Below, piece by piece: positions 10,015 to 18,093 of a DNA stretch of 64,000 nt. How positions within the stretch are numbered: position 1 is the first letter of the stretch; every line of letters begins with the position of its first letter. This DNA comes from Wenjunlia tyrosinilytica (GTDB lineage Bacteria; Actinomycetota; Actinomycetes; Streptomycetales; Streptomycetaceae), in NCBI RefSeq assembly GCF_014646055.1, contig NZ_BMMS01000010.1:15674-79673 (forward strand), in the 5' to 3' direction. A model generated the notes under the pieces. The model saw only the letters and a list, made by a program, of their open reading frames with translations, did not search any database and was not told where the DNA came from. The translations under genes were made by a program, and so were the position numbers.

Positions 10015-10083
10015 TCTTCGCCCGGTGAGCCCTTCAGCGCACCCGGGCGGGCCGTGACCGGGGGACGGGAGGACACCGATGGG

Positions 10084-10611
10084 CTAGGCGGTACGTGCCG
10101 GTTCGTCGACGGCGCCGGGCGCCCCGCCGCTTGTCGCGGCCGCGGCCTCGTCGGCCGCGGCGGTGGCCGCGGCCCGGAAGGACTCCAGCCCCTCGACCAG
10201 TGCCGCCCGCCGGTTGGACGGCATGGCCGCGATCACGGAGCGCAGCTCCGTCTCGCGGCGCCTGCGCAGATCGCGCAGGAAGGTCCGGCCGCGGTCGTTG
10301 AGCCGGAGCTCCAGCTCACGGCGGCTGCTGGCACTGGGTGCCCGCTCTATGTAGCCGACCGCCTGGAGCCGGTCGCAGAGCCGGCTCACGGAGGGGGGAG
10401 TGGAGCCGAGGGCTTCGGCCAGGGCCCGCAGATTGATGCCTTCCTTGTCCTCGAGCACGAACATGGCGCGCAGCTGCGAGGCCGACACCGGCTTGCTGTC
10501 CACGTCACGGCCGCGCTCCCACAGCACCTCCAGCAGCTCCACGACCGAGCCGACCGCACGGGCGGCCTCGTCGGCTCGGGGGCTGGGCGCGGAGGGGGAC
10601 ATGTTCACCAC
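10084..10611 (-). CDS. MarR family transcriptional regulator
   Basis: A 175-residue winged-helix regulator of the MarR type: dimerisation helices at both ends and an HTH with the pattern LRALAEALGSTPPSVSRLCDRL followed by a wing (RAPSASSRRELELRL). The C-terminal 30 residues are Ala-rich and poorly conserved. Possible starts are GTG at 10611, GTG at 10608 and ATG at 10602; no strong ribosome site marks one. It is divergent from the PP2C-like gene at 10742, so the 130-base gap probably holds both promoters and an operator. The ligand is unknown. Confidence 0.88.
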   Translation of the reverse strand: MVNMSPSAPSPRADEAARAVGSVVELLEVLWERGRDVDSKPVSASQLRAMFVLEDKEGINLRALAEALGSTPPSVSRLCDRLQAVGYIERAPSASSRRELELRLNDRGRTFLRDLRRRRETELRSVIAAMPSNRRAALVEGLESFRAAATAAADEAAAATSGGAPGAVDEPARTA

Positions 10612-10741
10612 TGTGACATTTTCGCACTGCCGCTGTCAGCCTGATGCCGCCCGTAACCCGCGGGCCCGCACGGGACCGGCACACGATCCGTACCGCGCCG
10701 CCGTACGGGCGCATTCCTCGGAAAAGGCGTAGAAAACCCAC

Positions 10742-11935
10742 GTGAACAGATTTCTGACGGTCGACCGGGCCCTGCGCTCGGCCGCTCCCCACGCGCTCCT
10801 CGACGTGGCGGGCTCAGCACTCGCGCAGCACTACGCCGCCTCCTCGGTGGACCTGCTGATGGCCGACTACAGCAGGAAGGCGCTGCAGCCGGTGACGCCG
10901 ATTCCCCGCAGCGCGCGCCCGCTGCCGCTGCACTCCACCCCGCAGGGCAGGGCGTTCGGCGCCCAGGAACCGTGCACGGCGGCCGACAGCGCAGGCGGGA
11001 CCGTCGCGGTCCATGTGCCCGTCAGTGTGCACGGCGACCGCCTCGGGGTGCTCTCGGTGACGCTGCCCGGTACCTCCTGCCCGCCCGAGGTCGCCGAGGA
11101 ACTCACCGAGATCGCGCAGGTGCTCGGACGCGAGATCCTCGTGGCCGACCGCAGCTGCGACCTCTTCCTCCTGGCGCGGCGCAAGGAGCGGCTGACCCTG
11201 GCCGCGGAGATGCAGTGGCAGCTCCTGCCCGGCGGCTCGTGCGCGCAGCGGGAGTACGCCATGGGCGCCCAGCTGGAGCCCGCCTACTCCATCCACGGCG
11301 ACGCCTTCGACTGGGCCGTGTCCGCCGACCGGCTGAGCCTCACGGTGGTCAACGGCATGGGCGAGGGCACCGACGCCTCCCTGCTGACCACCCTGGGGGT
11401 CAACGCGCTGCGCAACGCCCGGCGGGCCGGGGTGCCGATCGCCGACCAGGCGGCCCTGGCCGACCAGGCCGTCTACGCCCAGCACCGGGGAGCCCTGCAT
11501 CTGTCGGCCCTCCTGCTGTGCGTCGACCTTGCCTCGGGCCGGATGCAGGTGGTGGACGCCGGGTCGCCCAGGATGCTGAGGATGCGCCGCGGCGCGGTGG
11601 TGGAGACCGTCGACTTCGAGGCCCAACTGCCCCTGGGGATGTTCGAGGAGACCGTCTATCTGGCGCAGGAGTTCCATGTCGAGCCCGGAGACCGCCTGGT
11701 GATCGTCAGCGACGGTGTGTACACGGTGGCCGACGCCGGGGGAGAGCCCTACGGCGACACCGCCCTGGCGAGGGCCATCGCCACGACCCGCCTCCTGCCG
11801 GCCGCCGAGGTCCCGAGCGCCGTGCTGCGCGAGCTGACCTCCTACCGGGGCGCCCCGGAGCTGGACGACGACGCGCTGGTGGTCTGCCTGGACTGGTTCG
11901 GCCGTTCGCCCGCTGCGACCGGCCCGGCAGGCTGA
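10742..11935 (+). CDS. PP2C/SpoIIE-like phosphatase domain protein, active site partly altered
   Basis: The 397-residue protein has an N-terminal GAF-like region (about 15-140) and a SpoIIE/PP2C-like domain (about 150-390). The first metal motif is kept as IHGDAFDW and the C-terminal VSDGV is present. The central GDVxGHG motif found in its relatives in this window instead reads VVNGMGEG, replacing the usual Asp. It may be a weak or inactive phosphatase acting as a binding protein, or may bind metal differently; this is inference. It starts with GTG and is divergent from marR. No anti-sigma factor gene is adjacent. Confidence 0.8.
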   Translation: MNRFLTVDRALRSAAPHALLDVAGSALAQHYAASSVDLLMADYSRKALQPVTPIPRSARPLPLHSTPQGRAFGAQEPCTAADSAGGTVAVHVPVSVHGDRLGVLSVTLPGTSCPPEVAEELTEIAQVLGREILVADRSCDLFLLARRKERLTLAAEMQWQLLPGGSCAQREYAMGAQLEPAYSIHGDAFDWAVSADRLSLTVVNGMGEGTDASLLTTLGVNALRNARRAGVPIADQAALADQAVYAQHRGALHLSALLLCVDLASGRMQVVDAGSPRMLRMRRGAVVETVDFEAQLPLGMFEETVYLAQEFHVEPGDRLVIVSDGVYTVADAGGEPYGDTALARAIATTRLLPAAEVPSAVLRELTSYRGAPELDDDALVVCLDWFGRSPAATGPAG

Positions 11936-12010
11936 GCTTCCAGCCCGCGTCGATCGTCGGCGGTTAGCCTGCCGGAGTCAGTCGGTACTCAGGCGGTTCG
12001 GAGGCCAGAA

Positions 12011-12235
12011 ATGAGCAATCACGTTTACCGGGTTACCGAGATTGTTGGAACGTCGCCCAACGGTGTTGACGATGCCATCAAGGTCGGCCTCGCCCGCGCG
12101 TCGTCCACCCTGCGCGAGCTGGACTGGTTCGAGGTGACGCAGATCCGCGGATACATCCGCGAGGGTGAAGTGAACCATTTCCAGGTCGGCCTGAAGATCG
12201 GTTTCCGCCTCGAGGAAGCGGACGGCGAGGGCTGA
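12011..12235 (+). CDS. Dodecin family flavin-binding protein
   Basis: This 74-residue protein matches dodecin: a small beta-alpha-beta-beta fold that assembles into a hollow dodecamer and stores or buffers flavins, in some species also CoA. Recognisable family stretches are YRVTEIVGTSPNGVDDAI at the N-terminus and WFEVTQIRGYI, which includes the Trp expected to stack on the isoalloxazine ring. GGAGG lies six bases before the ATG. It is monocistronic with a strong hairpin just downstream. Family assignment is secure; a physiological role is not visible from the neighbourhood. Confidence 0.93.
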   Translation: MSNHVYRVTEIVGTSPNGVDDAIKVGLARASSTLRELDWFEVTQIRGYIREGEVNHFQVGLKIGFRLEEADGEG

Positions 12236-12244
12236 GCGCCGCCG

Positions 12245-12279
12245 GGACCGGCCGCGGTCCAGATGATCGCGGCCGGTCC
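12245..12279. terminator. Bidirectional terminator hairpin after dodecin
   Basis: GGACCGGCCGCG (12245-12256) and CGCGGCCGGTCC (12268-12279) form a perfect 12-bp stem with an 11-base loop. It sits between the convergent dodecin gene and the secreted Ig-like protein gene, so it can serve both. No U-tract is evident, as is common in Streptomyces. Confidence 0.75.
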
Positions 12280-12291
12280 GCAGCGGATGCG

Positions 12292-13890
12292 TCAGCGCAC
12301 ATCCACGTAGTCGGAGGGGCCGGTCACGCTGAAGTGCGTGGCATCCCCGACGTGGACGGCGCGCCAGTATCCGTCCCGAGCCGCCGTCACCGTGCCGGCG
12401 AAGCGGCCCCTCGCGTCCGACGCCACGGTGGAGATCCTCTGCCAGGTGCCGGAACCGCTGGGCCTGAACCAGATCTGGACCGCCCGCCCGCCGTACCCGG
12501 CCCAGCCCCCGCCGGACGGCTTGTGCTGGAGCACGCCCTCGACAAGCAGTTTCCCGCCCTCGTCCACCGGTTCGGGCGAGGCGTCGAAGTCCCGCACCCT
12601 CGTCTCCACCCGCCGCAGCGGCTTGGCGTACCCGATGTCCCCGGCGCAGGAGTCGGTCTCGGCGTGGTGCCAGCGGTAGTACCCGTTGGCCGACCCGGGG
12701 ACCTTGACGGAGGCCTTCCCGTGCTCGTCGGTGCGGACCTCGGCCACCTTCTTCCACCCCGTGCGCCCGTCGGCCGACCACTGCAGGGCCGCGCGCTGAC
12801 CGCCCGCGTCGCAGTCGCCCCTGCCCACCAGCGCGACCGAGGCCGACACCACCCGGTCGCGGTCGAGGCCGTACGGGCCCGACCGCAGCTCCAGCGGATC
12901 GGGGATGCCGACCGGCACGCCCTGGGTCTGCTCACCGGTGATGTCCAGGTACACGTCCTCCCACCAGTGCACCGCGGCGAGGACGCTGCCGTCCTCACGC
13001 ACGGGGACCTCGGCGGAGAACGCCCCGTCGCCGTCGGTGCGCACCTTGATCCGGCGCGGTTCGTGCGACGGGTCCTCGGGCTCGAAGGTGACGGTGGTCG
13101 TGAACCCCTTCAGCGGCCGCCACAGCGGGCCGTCCTTGCGGGTGAACGTGCCCTCCACCGTGACCTCGCGTGCGCCGTCGCGGACCGGGCCCTTGACGAA
13201 GTCCGCGGTCATCCTGGCCTGGGAGGTGTCGGCGTCCATGTCGCCCCAGGTGTCCAGGGCGTCCCAGTTGGCGGGCGCTGAGGGGCCGCGGGGGTCGACA
13301 CGGCGGGCCGCGTAGGCGCGGACGGGGAAGCTGCCGTGGTAGATGACGGGGCCTCCCGCCTCGAGGTCGCGGTGGGTGACCCGTACCTTGTCGAGTTCGA
13401 AACGGCCCTTGGCGTCCGTCCTCACCACGCCGAACGACGCGTAGCCCCACTCGTCGGGCACCGGGTCGCCGAACTCGTCGTTGAGGTACTTCTGGACGAC
13501 GTCCACGGTCTCGTTCGCGGCGGGGACGTCAGGGCCGCCGTCCGGGTCGTGCTTCATCAGCCGGCCGACGAACGTGATGTCTCGCAGGCCGTAGGAGGTC
13601 CCCCAGGTGCTCGCGGAGAAGTCGGTGAAGAAGAACGGTGTCGCCTCGGCCGCGGCCCGAGCGCCGGCGGGCGGGGCCGTGGCCGACGAGGGCCGCGGGG
13701 CGGTGGAGCGCGGCGCGGTGGGACGGCCGGAGCTGGAGTGGTGCTGGGCGGCGGGGTGCGCGGTGGGAGCCGCGTAGGCGGTGGTGGGCACCCCCGCGGC
13801 CAGGGCCACCGTGATCACCGCGGTCCGCAGGGTGCGGTGGTGGCGTCTGCGCGCGGCCGGGCGGCAGCGGTCGGGCGAGTGTGCGGGCAT
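12292..13890 (-). CDS. Large secreted protein with Ig-like beta domains
   Basis: The 532-residue protein starts with a long basic N-region and a hydrophobic stretch ending in TAYAAPTAH, a typical Sec cleavage region, then a Pro/Ser/Ala linker. The rest is predicted beta-sandwich repeats, each with motifs such as DAKGRFELDKVRVT, DGDGAFSAEVPV, DEHGKASVKVP and DARGRFAGTV that fit bacterial Ig-like or carboxypeptidase-regulatory folds. No catalytic motif was found. The ATG at 13890 is preceded by GGGGGA at suitable distance and is preferred over the in-frame codon 17 residues upstream. Probably a cell-surface or binding protein. Confidence 0.82.
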   Translation of the reverse strand: MPAHSPDRCRPAARRRHHRTLRTAVITVALAAGVPTTAYAAPTAHPAAQHHSSSGRPTAPRSTAPRPSSATAPPAGARAAAEATPFFFTDFSASTWGTSYGLRDITFVGRLMKHDPDGGPDVPAANETVDVVQKYLNDEFGDPVPDEWGYASFGVVRTDAKGRFELDKVRVTHRDLEAGGPVIYHGSFPVRAYAARRVDPRGPSAPANWDALDTWGDMDADTSQARMTADFVKGPVRDGAREVTVEGTFTRKDGPLWRPLKGFTTTVTFEPEDPSHEPRRIKVRTDGDGAFSAEVPVREDGSVLAAVHWWEDVYLDITGEQTQGVPVGIPDPLELRSGPYGLDRDRVVSASVALVGRGDCDAGGQRAALQWSADGRTGWKKVAEVRTDEHGKASVKVPGSANGYYRWHHAETDSCAGDIGYAKPLRRVETRVRDFDASPEPVDEGGKLLVEGVLQHKPSGGGWAGYGGRAVQIWFRPSGSGTWQRISTVASDARGRFAGTVTAARDGYWRAVHVGDATHFSVTGPSDYVDVR

Positions 13891-14093
13891 CGAATCCCCC
13901 AGAAGGCAGGTGCCGCGGGCCTGTGGGGCACGGTCGGTCACGCCCCGTGGGGCGGCGCCCCTGCCCGATCGCCTTGTTCGACCGGCGGCCGGGCGGGCGC
14001 GTTGTGCGGGCGCGGAGGAAGCTTGGCCGCCCGTGGGCTGAACTCCAGGTGAACGAGGGCGAGTTGACGCAGGGGAAGGGCGGCGGGGGCCCG

Positions 14094-15035
14094 TCAGTCA
14101 GACTCGCCGTACGCCGCCTGGGCCGTCTCGACGGCGGAGTGCAGATCGACGACGGATTCCACGCAGGCCCCGATGCCGAGCGCGAGCAGCCCGGCGACGA
14201 CCACCGCCACCGCACGCGAGGTGTGGGTGTTGGGCATCCTCGCCGGCGGCGGTGCCAGCAGCGCCGCGACGCGCTGCGGGACCGGGCCGGTCCCCGCGTG
14301 GAGGGCGGCGGGGTGGGGGCCCCCGCCCGCGTGCGCGGCCAGGGCGGCGCGGGCCACCGCGTGGGCGGCCTTGGTGCGGTCGCCCACTTCGGCTGCCGCG
14401 GCCTCGTCGGCGCTGCGCTCGACCGCGTACGACAGGACGGGAAGGAGCCGGTGCAGCAGGGGATTGGCCGCGGCAGCGAGTTCGGCGGCGATGAGCAGGA
14501 CATGGTGGTGACCGGCGAGATGGGCCCGCTCATGGGCCAGCAGCGCCCGTCGCTCGGCCGGGTCGAGGGCGTGCAGCATCCCGGAGGAGACCACTATCCG
14601 GCCCGGGCGGCCGGGCAGGGCGTAGGCCAGCGGTGACCGGTCCGGGAGCACCACGAGCTCGCGGTCGTCGGCCAGCCCCCTGCCGTAGGAGAGCGCGTCG
14701 CTCAGCCCCCGGCTGTGGAGGGCGGCGCGACGGACGGTCCGGGACAGCCCCACCGCCAGCGCGGCGACGGCGGCGCACGCGGTGAGCGGGGCGGTGCCGG
14801 GAACCCCCGGCAGCCCACCGGGTGTGTAGTGCCCGAGGACGGCGAGCAGGGGAACCTCGGACACGCCCATCGCCACCAGGACCAGCAGCGCCAGCGTGCT
14901 GATGGCCGCCAGCAGCACGGCCGCCCCGGCGAGCATCCAGGCCGCCCGGTGCGGAGCGAGGTGCGGGGCCAGCGCCCTCAGAGCCGGAACGGCGGCGAGC
15001 GGCAGCAGGAGCGGCAGGTGGACGGCGAAGTACAT
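14094..15035 (-). CDS. M56 family (BlaR1-like) membrane metallopeptidase
   Basis: The 313-residue protein has hydrophobic segments at about 4-20, 31-55, 82-98 and 275-295, and a cytosolic zinc-peptidase domain with the HExxH motif AHERAHLAGHH (H168, E169, H172). M56 proteins sense envelope signals and cleave a cognate BlaI-type repressor. This version lacks the penicillin-binding sensor domain of true BlaR1. It lies 17 bases downstream of the BlaI-like gene in the same direction, the usual sensor-repressor pair. GGAG six bases before the ATG supports the start. Confidence 0.92.
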   Translation of the reverse strand: MYFAVHLPLLLPLAAVPALRALAPHLAPHRAAWMLAGAAVLLAAISTLALLVLVAMGVSEVPLLAVLGHYTPGGLPGVPGTAPLTACAAVAALAVGLSRTVRRAALHSRGLSDALSYGRGLADDRELVVLPDRSPLAYALPGRPGRIVVSSGMLHALDPAERRALLAHERAHLAGHHHVLLIAAELAAAANPLLHRLLPVLSYAVERSADEAAAAEVGDRTKAAHAVARAALAAHAGGGPHPAALHAGTGPVPQRVAALLAPPPARMPNTHTSRAVAVVVAGLLALGIGACVESVVDLHSAVETAQAAYGESD

Positions 15036-15052
15036 TCGGGTCTCCGGTGGGC

Positions 15053-15442
15053 TCAGTCCGCTCGCGGATGCTCGCCGAGCAGGCGCAGCAGCGCCTGTTC
15101 GTCGTCGTCCGACAGGTCCGAGACAAAGCGTGCCAGAACAATGTGCCGATCGGCCTCGGCGTCGAGGAGTTGGCGCATCCGGCGGGCGGCCAGGCCCGGT
15201 TCGTCGGCGACCGGCGCGTAGGCGTAGGCGCGGCCGCTGCGCACCCGGGTGAGCGTGCCCTTCTCGAACAGGCGGGACAGCGCGGTCACCACCGTGCTGT
15301 AGGCGGGGTCGCCCGATATTCGCCGCTGCACCTCGCCGGGGGTGAGCGGGCCGCCGGCCGCCCAGAGGGCGCCGAGGACCTCGGACTCCAGCTCACCGCG
15401 GCCGCGCCGGGACGCGGGATCGTCCGAACCGTCTCGAGCCAT
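15053..15442 (-). CDS. BlaI/MecI/CopY family repressor
   Basis: This 129-residue winged-helix protein has the family pattern GELESEVLGALWAAGGPLTPGEVQRRI, then STVVTALSRLFEKGTLTRV (recognition region) and a C-terminal dimerisation helix. BlaI-type repressors bind dyads near promoters and are inactivated by proteolysis by the partner M56 protein. The perfect dyad at 15483-15500 lies just upstream, suggesting autoregulation and control of the divergent DedA gene. An upstream start at 15469 is also possible; the ATG at 15442 has GGGAGG nine bases ahead. Confidence 0.92.
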   Translation of the reverse strand: MARDGSDDPASRRGRGELESEVLGALWAAGGPLTPGEVQRRISGDPAYSTVVTALSRLFEKGTLTRVRSGRAYAYAPVADEPGLAARRMRQLLDAEADRHIVLARFVSDLSDDDEQALLRLLGEHPRAD

Positions 15443-15482
15443 CGCGTGCCGCCTCCCACCGTCATCCACTATCCTGCAGAAC

Positions 15483-15500
15483 TTCTACGGCTCTGTAGAA
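15483..15500. promoter_or_regulatory. Predicted BlaI-type operator 1
   Basis: TTCTAC-GGCTCT-GTAGAA is a perfect 6-6-6 inverted repeat (7-6-7 with flanking C and G). It lies 41 bases upstream of the repressor start and about 100 bases upstream of the divergent DedA gene. The same half-sites and spacing recur at 19375-19392. Known BlaI-family operators are also TAC...GTA dyads, which supports the assignment. Confidence 0.72.
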
Positions 15501-15600
15501 GCTCTCATTTTCCGGCAAGTCTGCCACAGCGGCCCCCGGCGGCCGTCGGCGTCGCCGACCTCGGCCGGATCGGAAGTCACCACCCGGAAAGGGGCGCTGG

Positions 15601-16296
15601 ATGTTCCTGTTCAGCCACGTGGGGGATCTCGCGTCGAACCGCGTCGCACAGGCGGCGCACGGCGCACTGGCGGTCAACCCGCTCGACCCGACCTCCCTGC
15701 TGTCCGCCTTCGGGACATTCGGGATCTTCGTCGTCCTCTTCGCCGAGACCGGCCTGCTCGTGGGCTTCTTCCTGCCCGGGGACTCACTGCTGTTCACCGC
15801 GGGGCTGCTGACCGCGACCGGGGCGGACGCGCGGCTGCATCTGCCCCTGCCGTACGTGCTGGTGGCGGCCGCGGCGGGAGCGCTGCTCGGAGCGCAGACC
15901 GGTTACGCCATCGGCAGGCGCACCGGCCCCGCCCTGCTGGCCCGCTCGAGCAACCAGCGGCTGCACCACGCCGCCGAGCGCTCCTCGGAACTGCTCGCCA
16001 AGTACGGCTACGGCAAGGCGATCGTGCTGGCCAGGTTCATCCCCCTGGTGCGTACGGTGCTCAATCCCATCGCCGGGGCTCTCGGCGTCCCCGCCCGCCC
16101 GTTCACTCTCTGGCAGGTGATCGGCGGACTCGGGTGGACCATCGGCCTGATCGTCGCCGGGCACGTGCTCGGTGCCTCGATCCCGGGCGTCGACCGCTAT
16201 CTGCTACCGGCCGTCGCCGTCATCGTGGTCCTGTCCGTGATCCCCGTGGCGCTGGAGCTGCGCCGGGGCCGCAGGGCTGCGGCCGAGCGCGCGTGA
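15601..16296 (+). CDS. DedA family membrane protein
   Basis: A 231-residue integral membrane protein of the DedA/SNARE-associated family. Typical features are the re-entrant loop FLPGDSLLFTAGLL, a GxxxGY segment (GAQTGYAIGRR) and the conserved KYGYGKAIVLARFIPLVRTVLNPIAG stretch (read as KYGYGK, ARFIPLVRT and NPIAG). DedA proteins include undecaprenyl-phosphate and phospholipid translocases. It is divergent from the BlaI-like gene with the predicted operator between them. Its 3' end overlaps the convergent PAP2 gene by about 90 bases, which is unusual. Confidence 0.92.
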   Translation: MFLFSHVGDLASNRVAQAAHGALAVNPLDPTSLLSAFGTFGIFVVLFAETGLLVGFFLPGDSLLFTAGLLTATGADARLHLPLPYVLVAAAAGALLGAQTGYAIGRRTGPALLARSSNQRLHHAAERSSELLAKYGYGKAIVLARFIPLVRTVLNPIAGALGVPARPFTLWQVIGGLGWTIGLIVAGHVLGASIPGVDRYLLPAVAVIVVLSVIPVALELRRGRRAAAERA

Positions 16297-17205
16297 GACC
16301 CGGCCGACCGGGTCGGGCTGTGCCGGCTCCGGCTTGATCGGAGCTGCCCGGTCCGGAACGGGCGCGGGGTGGACCAGCGGGGCCACCAGAGCCACCCAGA
16401 CCACGGCGAGCAGCCACCCGGCGAGGACGTCGGTCGGCCAGTGCATCCCCAGATGGACCCGGGTGGCGCCGACCGCGAAGGCCCACAGGACGGCGACCGG
16501 GATCAGCGCGGCGCGGGCCCGGCCGCGCAGCCGGTGGAGCGCCGCGACCACGAAGAGCCCCGCGACCATCGCCGAGGTGGTGGTGTGGCCGGAGGGCAGC
16601 GCCGGTCCGCTCGCGTGCCAGGCCCAGTCGGCGGCCGGGGGCCGGGCACGGTCGATGGACAAGGCGACGGCGGTGCGGAGCAGTTGCCCCGCCGCGAGGT
16701 GGGCGAGCCCGGCCACGGCCCCCACGAGCAGGGCGCGCCGTCCCCTGCGGCCCACCGCCCCGCCGAGCGCGGCGAGCGCGTACGCGGTGATCCCGGTGCC
16801 GCTGGAGGTCACCGCGATGGACAGGCCGCGCCAGGGGCCGCCCCGGTGGCGCGCACCCCAGCGGTGCAGGGAGCCGTCCAGCGGGAACGGCGCGCCGTGC
16901 CGCGCGGTGACCGCGACGGCCAGCGCGCAGAACAGCACGGCGGCGACGGCGGCCACGGCCGCAGGGCCCCGGCGCGGCGGCGCCATGGAGTTACACCGGA
17001 CCCATCGGAGGGGGAGGGGGCATGCGAGGGCGCCTTTCGTCGTGGGGTCCGTCGTCGGATCCGTCGTGGGGTCCCTCGGGGCTCGCCGTGGGTCCCTCGG
17101 GGGGCTCGTCGTGGGGTCCGCCGTGGCGTTCGCCGTCGGGTGCGCCGCCGCGGGCGGGGACGCTCGTTCCGCGACTTCGTGTGCGGCAGCGCGAAGTCCG
17201 GACAC
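16204..17205 (-). CDS. PAP2 family phosphatase
   Basis: The phosphatase core starts near residue 80 and has several membrane segments with PAP2 motifs: DRARPP (motif 1 region), SGHTTTS (motif 2, catalytic His) and RVHLGMHWPTDVLAGW (motif 3). PAP2 membrane enzymes dephosphorylate undecaprenyl pyrophosphate or phosphatidate at the outer membrane face. The first 73 residues from the GTG at 17205 are low-complexity (DPTT repeats), and an internal ATG at 16986 directly precedes the hydrophobic part, so the true start is uncertain. It is the third gene of the glycosyltransferase operon, 18 bases after the unknown gene, and overlaps dedA at its 3' end. Confidence 0.85.
   Translation of the reverse strand: MSGLRAAAHEVAERASPPAAAHPTANATADPTTSPPRDPRRAPRDPTTDPTTDPTTKGALACPLPLRWVRCNSMAPPRRGPAAVAAVAAVLFCALAVAVTARHGAPFPLDGSLHRWGARHRGGPWRGLSIAVTSSGTGITAYALAALGGAVGRRGRRALLVGAVAGLAHLAAGQLLRTAVALSIDRARPPAADWAWHASGPALPSGHTTTSAMVAGLFVVAALHRLRGRARAALIPVAVLWAFAVGATRVHLGMHWPTDVLAGWLLAVVWVALVAPLVHPAPVPDRAAPIKPEPAQPDPVGRVSRALGRSPAAPAQLQRHGDHGQDHDDGDGR
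17039..17074. repeat. 12-bp tandem repeat at the PAP2 N-terminus or leader
   Basis: Three 12-base units (GTCGTGGGGTCC, GTCGTCGGATCC, GTCGTGGGGTCC) encode DPTT repeats on the minus strand if translation begins at 17205; otherwise they lie in the untranslated gap before the PAP2 gene. Degenerate units continue to about 17130. Confidence 0.75.
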
Positions 17206-17223
17206 GCCCAGGCGTGCGGACCC

Positions 17224-18093
17224 TCAGATTCCCTCCAGCGACTCCGCCTTCACCGACAGGCCGTTGGCCTGTGTGTAGTACGGGCGGATGCGAAGGGGGC
17301 CGCGGCCCGGGGCCCAGACGTGGGTGTCGGGGAAGGAGTAGACGTCCTTCTTGTCGGGGATGTCGTCGAGTAGGCGCGCCACGCGCACCGCCTCCGTGGC
17401 GCCGTACGGGAGCGCGTACAGGTCCCACACCTCGCCCTCCGACGCGATCTCCGCGAGGTCGGTCCATAAGAGCGAGGACCGGAACCCCTGCCCCGTCCCC
17501 TCCCAGGCGGGGCTCGGCGCCGGACGCGCCGAGACCACCGTCGGCAGTGCCCGGTCGCAGCCGCGGCGGCAGCGCAGTTCGACGGCCGGCGGCGCCGGAC
17601 GCCCCTGCCCCAGCAGCCAGCCCTCGACCGCGAACTCGTCGCGGGAGACGTGCACCGACTGGACCTCCGCGTGCCCGTACCGCTCCCACGTGCGCAGGGC
17701 CAGCCAGCCCCCGGACGTGCGGTACGGCACCCAGGAGACCACCGGCAGCCGCGGCGGCGCGGCGAGCGGCGGCAGCAGGGCCCGCAGATCGCGCAGACCG
17801 GCGCGCAGCCGCCGCAGCACGGGGCCGGTCTCACTGCCGTACTCGGCGTAGAGGTCCCACCGGCCCTCCGGCAGCAGTCCGGGTTCGCGGACCAGCAGCG
17901 CCCGCGCCTGTGCCCCCGAGGTGTCGAAGGGCACCCGCACCTCCGCCCCCGTGCCGCGCTCCCTGGCGAGCAGCCCGGAGGAGTCCTCGTACCCCGTGCC
18001 CAGGGGAGGCAGCGGGACGCGCACCCGTACCTCCCCCGACCGTTCGACCCAGCAGTCCGCGACCAGCAGGTCCGTCGTCCTCTGGGAGATCAC
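17224..18093 (-). CDS. Unknown protein in glycosyltransferase operon; contains a TTA codon
   Basis: The 289-residue protein starts at a GTG overlapping the glycosyltransferase stop (GTGA). It lacks signal peptide, membrane segments or known catalytic motifs. It is rich in short beta-strand patterns (for example VRVRVPLPPLG, GRWDLYAEYG, EVWDLYALPYG) that recur in two halves, suggesting duplicated beta domains like those attached to some teichoic-acid-type transferases. That is only inference. Leu209 is encoded by TTA (17469-17467), the rare codon read by the bldA tRNA, which would tie expression to development. Confidence 0.78.
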   Translation of the reverse strand: MISQRTTDLLVADCWVERSGEVRVRVPLPPLGTGYEDSSGLLARERGTGAEVRVPFDTSGAQARALLVREPGLLPEGRWDLYAEYGSETGPVLRRLRAGLRDLRALLPPLAAPPRLPVVSWVPYRTSGGWLALRTWERYGHAEVQSVHVSRDEFAVEGWLLGQGRPAPPAVELRCRRGCDRALPTVVSARPAPSPAWEGTGQGFRSSLLWTDLAEIASEGEVWDLYALPYGATEAVRVARLLDDIPDKKDVYSFPDTHVWAPGRGPLRIRPYYTQANGLSVKAESLEGI

